Assembly (NCBI GenBank): GCA_040388605.1 | Contig: JAZKBN010000005.1 | Coordinates: forward strand, 62,001 to 126,000 | Direction: 5' to 3' | Length of the DNA stretch: 64,000 nucleotides | Source: JAZKBN01 sp040388605 | Lineage (GTDB): Bacteria > Bacteroidota > Bacteroidia > Cytophagales > Flexibacteraceae | Part shown: positions 1 through 9,600 of the stretch, in pieces | Layout of the letters: the number at the start of each line of letters is the position of its first letter | Position numbering within the stretch: the first letter of the stretch is position 1 | Notes under the pieces: generated by a model | Told to the model about the DNA's origin: nothing | What the model saw: the letters and a program-made list of their open reading frames with translations, nothing else | Databases searched by the model: none | Translations under genes and position numbers: made by a program

Positions 1-612
1 GCCAACCAGCAAAAACTGGTAAATACCGCCCGGCAGAACGATCTTGTTTTCGCTCTCGGGCCGGCCGGTACAGGTAAAACCTATATATCGGTGGCCTTGG
101 CGGTGCGGGCGCTTAAAAATAAGGAGGTTCGTAAGATTATTATTACGCGCCCTGCCGTTGAAGCAGGCGAGAACCTCGGCTTCCTGCCCGGTGACCTTAA
201 GGAAAAGATTGACCCCTACCTGCGCCCCATTTATGATGCGCTTGACGATATGGTTCCGCCTGAAAAGCTTAAGTTTTACCAGGAAAACCGCATTATAGAG
301 ATTGCACCTTTGGCCTATATGCGCGGCCGCACCCTGCAAAGCGCCTTTATTTTGCTTGATGAGGCACAGAACACCACGCCCATGCAAATAAAGATGTTCC
401 TCACCCGCATGGGCCCCGACAGTAAAGCCATAATCACCGGCGATGCCACCCAGATAGATTTGCCCAAAAACCAAAAATCAGGTTTAAACGAGGCTATCGA
501 GATTCTGAAAGACATTAAAGGTATAGGCTTTGTTCGCCTCGAAGGCGGCGATGTGGTTAGGCACAGGCTGGTAAGGGAGATTATAACGGCTTACGAGAAG
601 GCGGGGTTGTAA
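1..612 (+). CDS. phoH: PhoH family ATPase (3' part)
   Basis: The reading frame is open from base 1, so the N-terminus lies outside the window; 203 residues are visible. The Walker A motif GPAGTGKT (visible residues 20-27) and the Walker B segment ILLDEAQN (about 117-124), followed by the TGDATQIDLP block, are characteristic of PhoH/PhoL cytosolic P-loop ATPases, which are usually about 320 residues. The family resembles the helicase part of RecD-like enzymes and is linked to phosphate starvation and, through its YbeZ branch, to RNA and ribosome maturation. The gene ends at a strong hairpin terminator and the next genes are unrelated. The family call is firm; the cellular role is inferred from homologues. 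Confidence 0.95.
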   Translation, partial: ANQQKLVNTARQNDLVFALGPAGTGKTYISVALAVRALKNKEVRKIIITRPAVEAGENLGFLPGDLKEKIDPYLRPIYDALDDMVPPEKLKFYQENRIIEIAPLAYMRGRTLQSAFILLDEAQNTTPMQIKMFLTRMGPDSKAIITGDATQIDLPKNQKSGLNEAIEILKDIKGIGFVRLEGGDVVRHRLVREIITAYEKAGL

Positions 613-640
613 ATCTGCTTACGACTTACCGATTAATTCT

Positions 641-677
641 AAAAGGCGTTTTCTGTAAACAGGGAACGCCTTTTTTT
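641..677 (+). terminator. Rho-independent terminator after phoH
   Basis: AAAGGCGTT pairs with AACGCCTTT around a short loop, followed by seven T residues. It sits 29 bases after the phoH stop codon. Confidence 0.8.
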
Positions 678-808
678 AATTCTGCAAAGGATAGTATAAT
701 TTTTAATACATTGTTTTAACTATATTTACGACAAAAACCGGGGTGATGTTTCTGCTTAGCCTGATTTTAATATTAAGTTTTTATTTAGGTTTTATAAAGA
801 ATATCGAA

Positions 809-1801
809 ATGAGATTTCTTAAAATAATCATTGCTTCAATATGCCTTGTTTTATCGGTAAAAGCTTCCGCACAGGATTATATACCCCTGCCTGATACAGG
901 ATCTGCAAGATGGGTGGTAAGCTATTATGGCTGGAACATGGGATGCTTCGTAAACCCCGGAACTGTAGAGCAGCGTTGTTGGGACAGTTCAGTTTCATAT
1001 ACTCTTGCCGGCCATCTTACAATTGACGGGTTAATTTATAACAGGGTTAATGTGAGAAATATTGATTACAATTTTTTTAATTCCGGTCCCGGCATTAATT
1101 ACTCTGTTTATTACAGGCAGGATAAGCCCGGCAGAAAAGTTTACCTGCGTTATCTGAATAACGATCGAGATACTTTGTTGTATGACTTCGACCTCAGTAT
1201 AGGTGATACTGCGAAAAATACACTTTTTTCAAGCCCGAAGGTAGTTAGCTATAATCCTGTTATAATAGGTTACCCGGTTGTGAGAGATATTAAATATGTT
1301 ACAATCGGGGGCATAGTTCGCAGGAAATTCATGTTAAACTATTTTGATGATAACAACAGGGATACATCATTAGCTCTTATTGAAGGAATAGGCTCTACTG
1401 TTGGATTCGAAAATAAATCAAACCCCTGCTTTGACCCTGACGGCGCAATTTTGGAATGCGGGTATTCAGTTGCCGAGTGTTTCAGCGGTGAAGCAATAGG
1501 ATATATAAGGTATCAGCATGGGCAATGCAGCCTTACAGCATCAGTTGGTCAACAAATCGAAATTGAAAAAACAGGCATTTGGGAAATAAAACAAGCCAAT
1601 CCCCTTAGGCTTAATTTCAAACCTGCTCCAGATTTGAGTGGGGCAGTAACCTTATATTCCATATTAGGAGTTAAGGTATTTGAACAGGAATTCAGTACAA
1701 ATTCAGAAGGATTTGAGCTTGAAGTACCTGTACCCGGCATATATAATGCAAGACTTACGAGCCCTGCCGGGGTAAGCACCAAAACCATTTCTGCATGGTA
1801 A
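809..1801 (+). CDS. Secreted cysteine-containing protein, paralogue 1
   Basis: I do not recognise a named family. The frame is open from a GTG at 743, but I chose the ATG at 809 because it gives a clean signal peptide (MRFLKIIIASICLVLSVKASA, cleavage before QDY). The mature part of about 310 residues is paralogous to the next gene. Shared features are YxPLPD near the N-terminus, CWDxxVxYT, FxRQDK or YRQDK followed by LLYDFDL, IEGxGxTxG, CFD..ECG and HGQC. Conserved cysteines suggest disulphides outside the cytoplasm. The last 75 residues look like a T9SS C-terminal sorting domain (VTLYSILGVKVFEQEF, then PGIYNARL), with a poorly conserved start. The product is probably on the cell surface or secreted. 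Base composition is more AT-rich than in the flanking phoH and BatA-like genes. Confidence 0.8.
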   Translation: MRFLKIIIASICLVLSVKASAQDYIPLPDTGSARWVVSYYGWNMGCFVNPGTVEQRCWDSSVSYTLAGHLTIDGLIYNRVNVRNIDYNFFNSGPGINYSVYYRQDKPGRKVYLRYLNNDRDTLLYDFDLSIGDTAKNTLFSSPKVVSYNPVIIGYPVVRDIKYVTIGGIVRRKFMLNYFDDNNRDTSLALIEGIGSTVGFENKSNPCFDPDGAILECGYSVAECFSGEAIGYIRYQHGQCSLTASVGQQIEIEKTGIWEIKQANPLRLNFKPAPDLSGAVTLYSILGVKVFEQEFSTNSEGFELEVPVPGIYNARLTSPAGVSTKTISAW

Positions 1802-1967
1802 TGGCTTTAATCAGGAAAACAAGCTGCTTTCGTGAGTATTCAAACTGAAAATCTATTGCTTGTTAAAATTGTACAGTGCTTTGGCTAAGCTTAAGCAGGC
1901 TTAATATTGGCTTTAGTATATTCCGTAAGCCTCTTTTATATTCCAATATACTTACTTCCCCCATTGT

Positions 1968-2930
1968 ATGAAAATAATTCTCCTTGTATTTGCATTAACC
2001 TGCTTTTTAACAATTAACAGGGCTTTCTCGCAAAGCTATGTGCCCCTGCCTGACTCAAATGCATCCTGGGGCGTAGGCTATTATTACTTTCTTATGGCTT
2101 GCGGCCCTGATTGCTGGGATAAAACTGTTGTGTATTACACCAACGGAGACAGTCTTATAGGCTCCTATAAATATAACCGAATATCTTGCCGCGTAATGGT
2201 TAACAGTATATTATCAGGCAACACTTCAATACCGCCTAACTTCTTTCTAAGGCAGGATAAAAGCATGAAAAGAGTATATAAATGGGATAAAGGAGACCGC
2301 AGGGACCTTCTTTATTACGATTTTGACCTGTACGTTGGCAGCAGGCTTATAAATTGGTATACAGTACCGCTTAAATACACATTTATGGGGGAAATTATTC
2401 CTGATTCTTATGCAACCGTAACTTCAATTGACTCTGTATATGTAGGTGCCGCAAAGCGTAAAAGGTACAGACTCGACAGGTATTGCGATTTAATTGAAGG
2501 TGTAGGGCTCACCTCTGGCATAGGCGAACGCTCAGATCCCTGTTTCGACTGGAGACCCCAGGAATGCGGGCAGACTAAGCTTCATTGCTTTAACGGCAAC
2601 ATGATTAACCCCTTTACCATTTCTCAGCCCGACCACGGGCAGTGTAATACCGCCATTGTGAGCGTAAAAGCGCAGGAAAAAGTGGCCGAAGACCTGCACC
2701 TGCAAATAAGCCCTAACCCGGTTGGCCACGGTAGTGATATTAAAGTTGGTTTTTCTGCGGAATGTGAAGCAGTAATTACAATTTATTCGGCTTTAGGTCA
2801 AAAATTAAGTGAACACAACTTACGTGCAGATAATACAGATTTATCGCTTAGCCTTCCTTCTGCCGGAATTTATAAAGTTCATATACAGGCAGCCGGGCGC
2901 AGTAATTCCCAAACGCTTGTGGTTTATTAA
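1968..2930 (+). CDS. Secreted cysteine-containing protein, paralogue 2
   Basis: This is the second copy of the unnamed secreted family, 320 residues including a signal peptide (MKIILLVFALTCFLTINRAFS, then QSYVPLPD). The order of conserved blocks matches the upstream gene: PLPD, CWDKTVVYYT, YNRI, FLRQDK, LLYYDFDL, IEGVGLTSGIG, CFDWRPQECG and DHGQCN. The C-terminal 80 residues are a clear type A T9SS sorting domain, beginning ISPNPVGHGSDIKV and ending PSAGIYKVHIQA and TLVVY. The two genes lie in tandem 166 bases apart with no obvious terminator between them, which suggests a local duplication. Function is unknown. A surface adhesin or binding protein is possible, but nothing in the sequence decides this. 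Confidence 0.82.
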   Translation: MKIILLVFALTCFLTINRAFSQSYVPLPDSNASWGVGYYYFLMACGPDCWDKTVVYYTNGDSLIGSYKYNRISCRVMVNSILSGNTSIPPNFFLRQDKSMKRVYKWDKGDRRDLLYYDFDLYVGSRLINWYTVPLKYTFMGEIIPDSYATVTSIDSVYVGAAKRKRYRLDRYCDLIEGVGLTSGIGERSDPCFDWRPQECGQTKLHCFNGNMINPFTISQPDHGQCNTAIVSVKAQEKVAEDLHLQISPNPVGHGSDIKVGFSAECEAVITIYSALGQKLSEHNLRADNTDLSLSLPSAGIYKVHIQAAGRSNSQTLVVY

Positions 2931-3029
2931 AAGACAGGGGAAACCATATTTGCTTAATAATGGCTTAAAAGGAATAAAAACAAGCCTTATTCGTTAGCAT
3001 TAAGCGGCAAAGGCTACAGAAAAAAAACA

Positions 3030-3037
3030 TACCTTTG
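3030..3037 (+). promoter_or_regulatory. Bacteroidota -7 element TACCTTTG
   Basis: This matches the TAnnTTTG consensus used by the primary sigma factor of Bacteroidota. It lies 17 bases before the ATG of the BatA-like gene, giving a very short leader. No good -33 TTG is seen at the expected distance. Confidence 0.5.
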
Positions 3038-3054
3038 CGCCCAACCAGGATCAG

Positions 3055-5130
3055 ATGAGCTTTTTATTTCCGAATTTTCTTTGGGCGCTTTCCGCCCTGT
3101 CCATTCCGGTAGCCATTCATCTTTTCAACTTTCTTCGCCCGAAGAAGGTGCTTTTCAGCAATGTGCGCTTTCTGCGCAGCATAAAGGAGCAAACCAACAG
3201 CAGTCGTAAGCTCAGGCATTTCTTAATTCTTTTGTGCCGCCTTGCTTTCCTGTTCTTCCTGGTGATGGCCTTCGCCCAGCCCTATCTTGCCGATAAAGGC
3301 GTTAAAGCTGAATCAGGCAAAAAGTATGTAAGCATTTACGTTGACAACAGCTTCAGCATGCAAACCGAAACCGGCGACGGTTCTGCTTTGGATGTTGCCC
3401 TGCGCTCGGCTGAAAAAATAATAAACAGCTATTCAGGCAATACCTGGTTCCAGGTTTTTACCAACGATTTCAGCGGCAAGAGCCAATATTTTTACTCGCC
3501 TGAAAAAGCCCGCGATATGCTGGCCGAAGTCAGGTTCAGCAATACCTTCCGCGATATTCCATCGGTAATTAAGCGGCAGCAGAGCGCCGCGCAAACCCTG
3601 CGGGAAGGCAGGGCAGGAGAGTTCTTTATGCTCTCTGATTTCCAGAAAAGCACGGCCGGCAATATTGCCGATGTGGTTTCAGATTCTTCGCGCCGCTATT
3701 ACCTGCTGCCCCTGAAACCTGCCAAAACCGCTAACCTGTTTATTGATTCCGTTTGGCTGAACACACCCTTTGTAAAGGTTAACGAAAATAACAATCTTGA
3801 AGTAAGCGTTTACAATGCCGGTAATGCCGAGGCTACCGCCCTTGTTTTGAAAATGTTTATAGATGAGGTGCAGGTGAGCACAGCTTCGCTCACGGTTAAT
3901 CCCGGCTCGGCAGCCCGTACGCACTTTACATTCAGCATAGGTACCCCTGATGCCCATAAATGCCGCATCAGCATAGAAGACCGCCCGGTAATTTTTGATA
4001 ACGATTATTACTTTGTGCTCAAAACCGCGCCCAAAATAAAGGTGATGCACATATATAAGGACAGGCTTCCTTATGTGCCCAAAGTTTTCTCGAACGAAAG
4101 CCTGTTCGAGCTAAAAACCTTCCCCGCCGGCAATACCGATTACGATTACTTCAAACGCGCCGACCTGATTGTAACCGACGGCATCACAGTCTTGGATGCT
4201 GGCCTGCGCGAAGCCTTATTGGCTGCCCTGGCCCGCGGCGCAAGCCTTGCCATATTTCCCGGTCGCAATGCCGATGCGGTGGGCTATAATGCCCTTCTTT
4301 CCGGCTCGGCCCTGCGCCCGGCCTTAGCCGGTTCAGATACAGCTAAAAACTCCAATACCCACTCCCTTCAAAACCCCGATATTAAGAACCCTTTCTTTGA
4401 GGGTGTTTTTGAATCTGTGGCTCCCAATACGGTTATGCCGAATGCGGCGCCGGTTTTTACCTGGCCCAAAGCGGGGGTTAACCTGCTTACTTACCGCAAC
4501 GGTAACGCCTTTCTGGCCGAATCTAAAGCCGGTAAAGGCAAGGTTTACCTCTTTGCTTCACCCCTGGATGCCGGTACAAAGAGCAATTTTGCGCAGCACA
4601 GCCTGTTTGTGGCCTGCATGTACCGCATTGCCGAGCTGAGTTTGCCCGGCAATAACAGGCTTGCTTTCAGCTTCCAGGAGAAAAATATAAGTCTGCCCTC
4701 AGATACGGCTCCGGGTGAGCAGGCTTTTACGCTGAATAAGGGTAAGCTGAGCATTATTCCCGGCCGTCATTTGAGCGACCGCAGGCTTTTGCTTGAGCTG
4801 CCCAAAACCGATATGGAAGCAGGTTATTACGACCTTAAGCTGGGCGATAAAACTTTGCAAACCCTTGCCATTAACTACGGCAGCAAAGAATCGCGCCTTG
4901 ATATATTTACCCCCGAAGAGCTGAAGCAGGCTATTTCTCCAATGCGAAACTTCCGCCTCTTCGATGCCGATAACGACGGGGCTTCGGCGGCTGCTTATGT
5001 GCAGCATAACCGGGGAGTGCCGCTTTGGAAGCAGGCAATATTATTGGCACTTGCATTCCTGCTTGCCGAGGTTTTGCTCATCCGCTTTTGGAAAAACCGC
5101 CCGGCGGCTGTTTCAACTTCTGCTGAATAA
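3055..5130 (+). CDS. BatA domain membrane protein (VWA-like)
   Basis: The 691-residue protein starts with the double-membrane-segment domain typical of BatA-like proteins: FPNFLWALSALSIPVAIHLF, then the linker KKVLFSNVRFLRSIKEQ, then a second helix LILLCRLAFLFFLVMAFAQP. A von Willebrand A-like part follows, with a MIDAS-type DNSFS near residues 92-96. The long periplasmic middle contains a GATase-like region (LIVTDGITVLD...GASLAIFPG). A last membrane helix sits near residues 655-680. Such proteins occur in Bacteroidota next to aerotolerance (Bat) or AAA-MoxR systems, but no MoxR ATPase is present here. The dihydroorotase-like gene follows 112 bases downstream. The exact role is unknown. Confidence 0.85.
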   Translation: MSFLFPNFLWALSALSIPVAIHLFNFLRPKKVLFSNVRFLRSIKEQTNSSRKLRHFLILLCRLAFLFFLVMAFAQPYLADKGVKAESGKKYVSIYVDNSFSMQTETGDGSALDVALRSAEKIINSYSGNTWFQVFTNDFSGKSQYFYSPEKARDMLAEVRFSNTFRDIPSVIKRQQSAAQTLREGRAGEFFMLSDFQKSTAGNIADVVSDSSRRYYLLPLKPAKTANLFIDSVWLNTPFVKVNENNNLEVSVYNAGNAEATALVLKMFIDEVQVSTASLTVNPGSAARTHFTFSIGTPDAHKCRISIEDRPVIFDNDYYFVLKTAPKIKVMHIYKDRLPYVPKVFSNESLFELKTFPAGNTDYDYFKRADLIVTDGITVLDAGLREALLAALARGASLAIFPGRNADAVGYNALLSGSALRPALAGSDTAKNSNTHSLQNPDIKNPFFEGVFESVAPNTVMPNAAPVFTWPKAGVNLLTYRNGNAFLAESKAGKGKVYLFASPLDAGTKSNFAQHSLFVACMYRIAELSLPGNNRLAFSFQEKNISLPSDTAPGEQAFTLNKGKLSIIPGRHLSDRRLLLELPKTDMEAGYYDLKLGDKTLQTLAINYGSKESRLDIFTPEELKQAISPMRNFRLFDADNDGASAAAYVQHNRGVPLWKQAILLALAFLLAEVLLIRFWKNRPAAVSTSAE

Positions 5131-5242
5131 TATGGGCGCTCATTTTGAACCCTGTTTAATTTACCCGGTTCAGAATATTTCTTTTTAAGCTCTTATTTGT
5201 TGATTAATAATTGAACAGGAATTAAGAAAACAGCATACTGCC

Positions 5243-6553
5243 ATGAATGAAACCGGAAATAACACCATACTGATTAACGGAGTTACCCTTATTCATCCTG
5301 GCCATAAATGGCATTTAAAACAAATTTACCTGAACCTTAATTCCGATGGCACAATAGGGTTCGACAGAAAGTATACAGTACCAATAACCCCTAAGTTCTA
5401 TACAATTGACGGCAGCGAATACTGCGTATCTGCCGGTTGGTTCGATATGCGCATGCGTGTTGGCGAGCCGGGGCATGAAAGCCGGGAAACCATTCATTCA
5501 GCCTGTGCGGCCGGTGCAGCGGGCGGTTTTACAGGCATGGCCTGCCTGCCCGAAACATCGCCGGTGGTGCAAACCAAGGAATCTGTTCAGTTTTTAGCGA
5601 AAGGCTCCGATGATAAGGTAAGCCGTATTTACCCCATAGGGGCGGTAACCCGCAACCTTGAAGGAAAGGAGCTTACCGATATGCTCGACCTGCATAATGC
5701 CGGGGCTGTAGCTTTTTCTGATGGTACCAACCCCATCACCAATCCGGATATACTTTACAAAACCCTGCTCTACCTGCGCCATGCAGATGCCCTGCTGATG
5801 CAGCGCGCTGAAGACCCATACCTCGCTAAATTCGGGCAGATGCATGAGGGCAATGCATCTACATTGCTTGGTATGAAAGGCATTCCCTCGCTGGCCGAGG
5901 AGCTTATGATTGCCCGCGATTTAAAATTGCTCGCCCATGCCGGCGGTCGCCTGCATTTCAGCACGTTGAGCACCGCTGAGGGTGTTGCGCTCATTCGCAA
6001 AGCCAAAGCCGAGGGCCTGAAAGTAACTGCCGATGTGGCCGTGCACCAGCTTGCCTTTACCGATGAAGACCTTGATACCTTCGATACAGACCTGAAAGCT
6101 TCCCCCCCCTTCCGTTCTGAAACCGACAGGCAGGCACTTTTGGCCGGTCTTGCCGATGGCACCATAGATGTTATTGTAAGCGACCATACACCGCTTGATA
6201 CTGAAAGCAAAATGCTTGAATTCGATTTGGCTTCGCCGGGGCAGGCATCTTTGGAAACATTTTATGCCGTTGCCCGTAAACACACACATGGCTTTTTGGA
6301 TGAAGCGGCCCTTATTGAAAAGTTCAGCCTTGCGCCCCGACGCATCCTCGGTTTGCCCATACCGGATTTCAGCCCCGGCAGCGTGGCAGACTTTACACTT
6401 TTTAAACCTGATTTGGAATTTGTTTATAACCGCGCCGGGAGGCAAACCTTAGGCGTAAATTCGCCATTCTTCGGAAAAGTGCTTAAAGGCTTGCCTGTTT
6501 TAACCGTTCGTGGAAATTTTCGGGCATTTAACCTTTCCTTAACAGATATTTAA
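5243..6553 (+). CDS. Dihydroorotase homologue lacking metal ligands
   Basis: The 436-residue protein aligns with class I dihydroorotases along its length (AGWFDMRMRVGEPGHE, GIPSLAEE, LSTAEGV, SDHTP). It has lost the zinc-binding histidines. The D-x-H-x-H signature is D68-M-R70-M-R72, the usual HCED is RAED (188-191), and the histidine of HVST appears as threonine near 241. The aspartates at about 160 and 314 remain. Known relatives of this kind are non-catalytic dihydroorotases that support aspartate carbamoyltransferase. I therefore expect a structural or regulatory role in pyrimidine synthesis, or a new function, rather than dihydroorotase activity. No pyrB or active pyrC is in the window. 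Automated pipelines will probably label it dihydroorotase. Confidence 0.85.
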   Translation: MNETGNNTILINGVTLIHPGHKWHLKQIYLNLNSDGTIGFDRKYTVPITPKFYTIDGSEYCVSAGWFDMRMRVGEPGHESRETIHSACAAGAAGGFTGMACLPETSPVVQTKESVQFLAKGSDDKVSRIYPIGAVTRNLEGKELTDMLDLHNAGAVAFSDGTNPITNPDILYKTLLYLRHADALLMQRAEDPYLAKFGQMHEGNASTLLGMKGIPSLAEELMIARDLKLLAHAGGRLHFSTLSTAEGVALIRKAKAEGLKVTADVAVHQLAFTDEDLDTFDTDLKASPPFRSETDRQALLAGLADGTIDVIVSDHTPLDTESKMLEFDLASPGQASLETFYAVARKHTHGFLDEAALIEKFSLAPRRILGLPIPDFSPGSVADFTLFKPDLEFVYNRAGRQTLGVNSPFFGKVLKGLPVLTVRGNFRAFNLSLTDI

Positions 6554-6700
6554 GAAAGGGCTTTATACCTTCACACCCGGAATTAAAGCATACGGCTGCT
6601 GCCCGGAAATTATTGGTATTGTGCAATTATTCCTCTTTTTACACGTTGTTTTCGCTCAGGTGAAAGCAACGAATCTCTTCTGTTGTCAATTGGCGTTACT

Positions 6701-8095
6701 ATGCAAAAAAACAGGTTATGGCTCATTACAGCCACAGTTATAATTGTTGCCGGCGGCTTATACTGGTGGTTCAGGGTTAAGGAAGCGCCTGTAAGCGAAA
6801 TTGTTGTGCCCGTTAAGTTCGGCGATTTCGAAATCAGCATTAATGCGGCAGGCGAGCTTGAGCCTAAGAACAGCACGGTAATACAAGGCCCAACGTCGCT
6901 GAACTCTATTGATATATACCAGATTAAGATCAGCACACTGGTACCTGAAGGTACCGTTGTAAAAGCCGGTGATGAAGTAGCCACCCTTGACCCCACCGAG
7001 GTGCTTACCAAGCTCCGCGAGCGCGAAACCGATTATGCCGGCCAAATGGCATTGTTCACCCAAACCCGCCTCGATACCAGCCTCACCCTCAGGCAGGCCC
7101 GCGACGAGATGGTGAATATGCGCTTTACCGTGCGCGAGAAGGAAATTAACCTGGAGCAAAGCCGCTTTGAGCCCCCGGCAACCATCAGGCAGGCCGAAAT
7201 GGAGGTGGATAAGAACAAGCGCGCCCTTGCGCAGGCACAGGAAAACTACCTGATTAAGCAAAAGCAGGCCGCCGCCAAAATGGAGGAGGTTGCATCTAAG
7301 CTAAAAGCGGTGCAGCAGCGCATGCAGGCCATTCAGAATATTCTTGATAAGCTGGCTATTAAAACCCCCGAACCCGGAATGGTTATTTACAGCCGCGACT
7401 GGAACGGTAAAAAACGCATAGTAGGCAGCACCGTACAGGCCTGGAACCCTACTGTAGCCACCCTGCCCGACCTTACTGTGATGCTCAGCAAAACCTTTAT
7501 AAACGAGGTTGAGGTGCGCAAAGTGGCTGTAGGACAGGAGGTTCGAATAGGTCTTGATGCTTACCCCGATAAAAAGCTTGTGGGCCGCGTTACCGATGTG
7601 GCTAATATGGGCGAGCAGCGCCCGAATTCCGATGCCAAGGTATTCGAGGTGAAAATTCTGCTCACCTCTACTGATACCAGCCTGCGTCCGGCCATGACCA
7701 CCAGCAACAATATTTTAGCCGGCAGGTTGAAAAATGTATTGTACATACCGCTTGAAGCCCTGCACAACCAGGGCGACAGCCTTACTTATGTATTCGTAAA
7801 AGACGGCAGCACCATTACCCGTCGGCAGGTGCTTACCGCCGAAACAAACGAGAACGATGCTGTTATAAAGTTAGGCCTTGCAAAAACCGAGTCTGTTCTG
7901 CTCAACATGCCGGCCAAGGCCGAAGAATATGCCATGACCCTGCTGCCGGCCGGTTCAATACCTAAAAAGCCTAAGGATGAACCCCTTAAAGCGCCCGGCG
8001 ATAAAAAGGACAGCGCTAAGGGCCCTGATTCTACAGGGGTAAATCCGATAGTGAAAAAGGCCGATTCATCGGCTGTATCATTGGTTAAGAAATAG
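6701..8095 (+). CDS. Efflux adaptor protein (HlyD/MacA-like)
   Basis: This is a 464-residue periplasmic adaptor. I start it at the ATG at 6701 (MQKNRLWLITATVIIVAGGLYWWF), which puts the signal anchor at the N-terminus; an ATG at 6683 is also possible. A lipoyl-like segment (VPEGTVVKAGDEVATLD) is followed by a long helical hairpin rich in E, Q, K and A (about 110-220). A beta-barrel and membrane-proximal part come next (GRVTDVANMGEQ, LRPAMTTSNNILAGRL). The tail after about 425 is a lysine-, proline- and aspartate-rich extension. It links an inner-membrane permease to an outer-membrane channel. The permease gene starts 19 bases downstream, so the two are surely co-transcribed. Confidence 0.88.
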   Translation: MQKNRLWLITATVIIVAGGLYWWFRVKEAPVSEIVVPVKFGDFEISINAAGELEPKNSTVIQGPTSLNSIDIYQIKISTLVPEGTVVKAGDEVATLDPTEVLTKLRERETDYAGQMALFTQTRLDTSLTLRQARDEMVNMRFTVREKEINLEQSRFEPPATIRQAEMEVDKNKRALAQAQENYLIKQKQAAAKMEEVASKLKAVQQRMQAIQNILDKLAIKTPEPGMVIYSRDWNGKKRIVGSTVQAWNPTVATLPDLTVMLSKTFINEVEVRKVAVGQEVRIGLDAYPDKKLVGRVTDVANMGEQRPNSDAKVFEVKILLTSTDTSLRPAMTTSNNILAGRLKNVLYIPLEALHNQGDSLTYVFVKDGSTITRRQVLTAETNENDAVIKLGLAKTESVLLNMPAKAEEYAMTLLPAGSIPKKPKDEPLKAPGDKKDSAKGPDSTGVNPIVKKADSSAVSLVKK

Positions 8096-8114
8096 GTTTC
8101 AAAAGGTAAAGCAA

Positions 8115-9461
8115 ATGGATACCCAAAGATACCTGGCCAACGCAACGGTGGCCTTCGAGGCCATTATGGCTAATAAGCTGCGATCAATGCTTACCGCTCT
8201 CGGCATTATTTTCGGGGTGGCGGCGGTTATTGCCATGCTGGCAATAGGCAACGGCGCGCAGAAAGAAATTCTTGAGCAAATAAAGCTCGTGGGCGTTAAC
8301 AACATAGTTATTACCCCCGTTGTTGAGCAGGAAGAAGGCGAAGCCAAAAAGGACGATAATGAAAAGGAGGCCGGCGAAAAAAAGAAATTCAGCCCCGGCC
8401 TTATGCTCAACGATGCAAAAGCAATTGCCGAAGTTGTGCCGAATATATCACTGCTCAGCTCTGAAATAATGCTCGATGTGGGCATGGTAAGCGGCGGCAA
8501 GCGCCGAAGCGGTAAGCTCGTGGGTATTGAAAAGCCTTATTTTGAGATTTACAATTATACCATGCAGAGCGGCCGTAACTTCAACAGCAGGAATAACGAT
8601 TACGGAGAGCAGGTTTGCGTTATAGGCTCAGGCGTTAAAGCCAAGTTTTTCAGCAGCGAAGACCCAATTGGCAAATACCTTAAATGCGGTCAGCATTGGC
8701 TGCGTGTGGTAGGTGTTTTGGCACCAAGACCGGTATCTGAAGGCAGTGTAAGCAAGCTGGGCATCCGTGATTTTAATATGGATGTATATACGCCCCTCAA
8801 AACCATTCTGCTGCGCTACAGCAACCGCTCATTGGTAACCCAAGCCATGATAAATGCCGCACAGGCCTGGGATTCAGAAGAGAACGCCGACAAAACCAAG
8901 AAGAAAAACTACCACCAGATAGATCGTTTGGTGGTGCAGATGAAAGAAAGCAAAGACATGAGCCCATCGGCCGAGGTAATAAGCCGCTTGCTCGAACGTA
9001 GGCATCTTGGTGTGGTAGATTATGAAATAAGCATACCCGAGCAATTGCTCAGGCAACAGCAGCGCACCAAAGATATTTTCAATGTGGTGCTCGGGGCTAT
9101 TGCCGGCATATCGTTACTGGTGGGCGGCATTGGTATTATGAATATCATGCTGGCATCGGTGCTTGAGCGTATTAAGGAAATAGGCCTGCGTATTTCGCTT
9201 GGGGCCAAAAAGCGCGACATAGTGTTCCAGTTTCTTGTGGAGGCTACATGCATCAGCCTGAGCGGGGGTATTATAGGCGTTATTCTTGGCGTAGCCATAG
9301 CCCTCATTATTGCCAAGGTTGCCGCCATACCAACCATCATCAGCGGATTGAGTATTGTTATCAGCTTTGGTGTTGCCGCCCTAATCGGGTTGGTATTCGG
9401 CATTGCACCTGCCCGACGAGCCGCCAACCAAGACCCCATTACTTCCCTGCGTTATGAATAA
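8115..9461 (+). CDS. MacB-type ABC transporter permease
   Basis: The 448-residue permease has the MacB/FtsX layout: an N-terminal helix in AIMANKLRSMLTALGIIFGVAAVIAML, a large periplasmic domain, and three C-terminal helices starting at FNVVLGAIAGISLLVGGIGIMNIMLA. The coupling segment LERIKEIGLRISLGAKKRDI and the final DPITSLRYE are typical of the family. Unlike E. coli MacB it has no fused nucleotide-binding domain, and no ATPase gene lies in this operon. It probably uses an ATPase encoded elsewhere, for instance one like that at 27288-27983. With the adaptor before it and the TolC-like channel after it, it should form a tripartite exporter of unknown substrate. Confidence 0.9.
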   Translation: MDTQRYLANATVAFEAIMANKLRSMLTALGIIFGVAAVIAMLAIGNGAQKEILEQIKLVGVNNIVITPVVEQEEGEAKKDDNEKEAGEKKKFSPGLMLNDAKAIAEVVPNISLLSSEIMLDVGMVSGGKRRSGKLVGIEKPYFEIYNYTMQSGRNFNSRNNDYGEQVCVIGSGVKAKFFSSEDPIGKYLKCGQHWLRVVGVLAPRPVSEGSVSKLGIRDFNMDVYTPLKTILLRYSNRSLVTQAMINAAQAWDSEENADKTKKKNYHQIDRLVVQMKESKDMSPSAEVISRLLERRHLGVVDYEISIPEQLLRQQQRTKDIFNVVLGAIAGISLLVGGIGIMNIMLASVLERIKEIGLRISLGAKKRDIVFQFLVEATCISLSGGIIGVILGVAIALIIAKVAAIPTIISGLSIVISFGVAALIGLVFGIAPARRAANQDPITSLRYE

Positions 9462-9600
9462 GAGCTTTTTAAACAGCCCCGTTAAGGCAGGGCTTAATAC
9501 GGGCCGGATTCCCGCTGTGTACTTCATTCCCGGCAGTCTGAGCGGCAGCAACATAAATGATGCTGAATCGCTTTCGGGCCGCAGGCCAGGCATTTACAAA

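Noticed and set aside
2809..2997. 62-codon frame overlapping the end of paralogue 2
   Set aside because: It is in another frame of the sorting domain and lacks any feature of its own.
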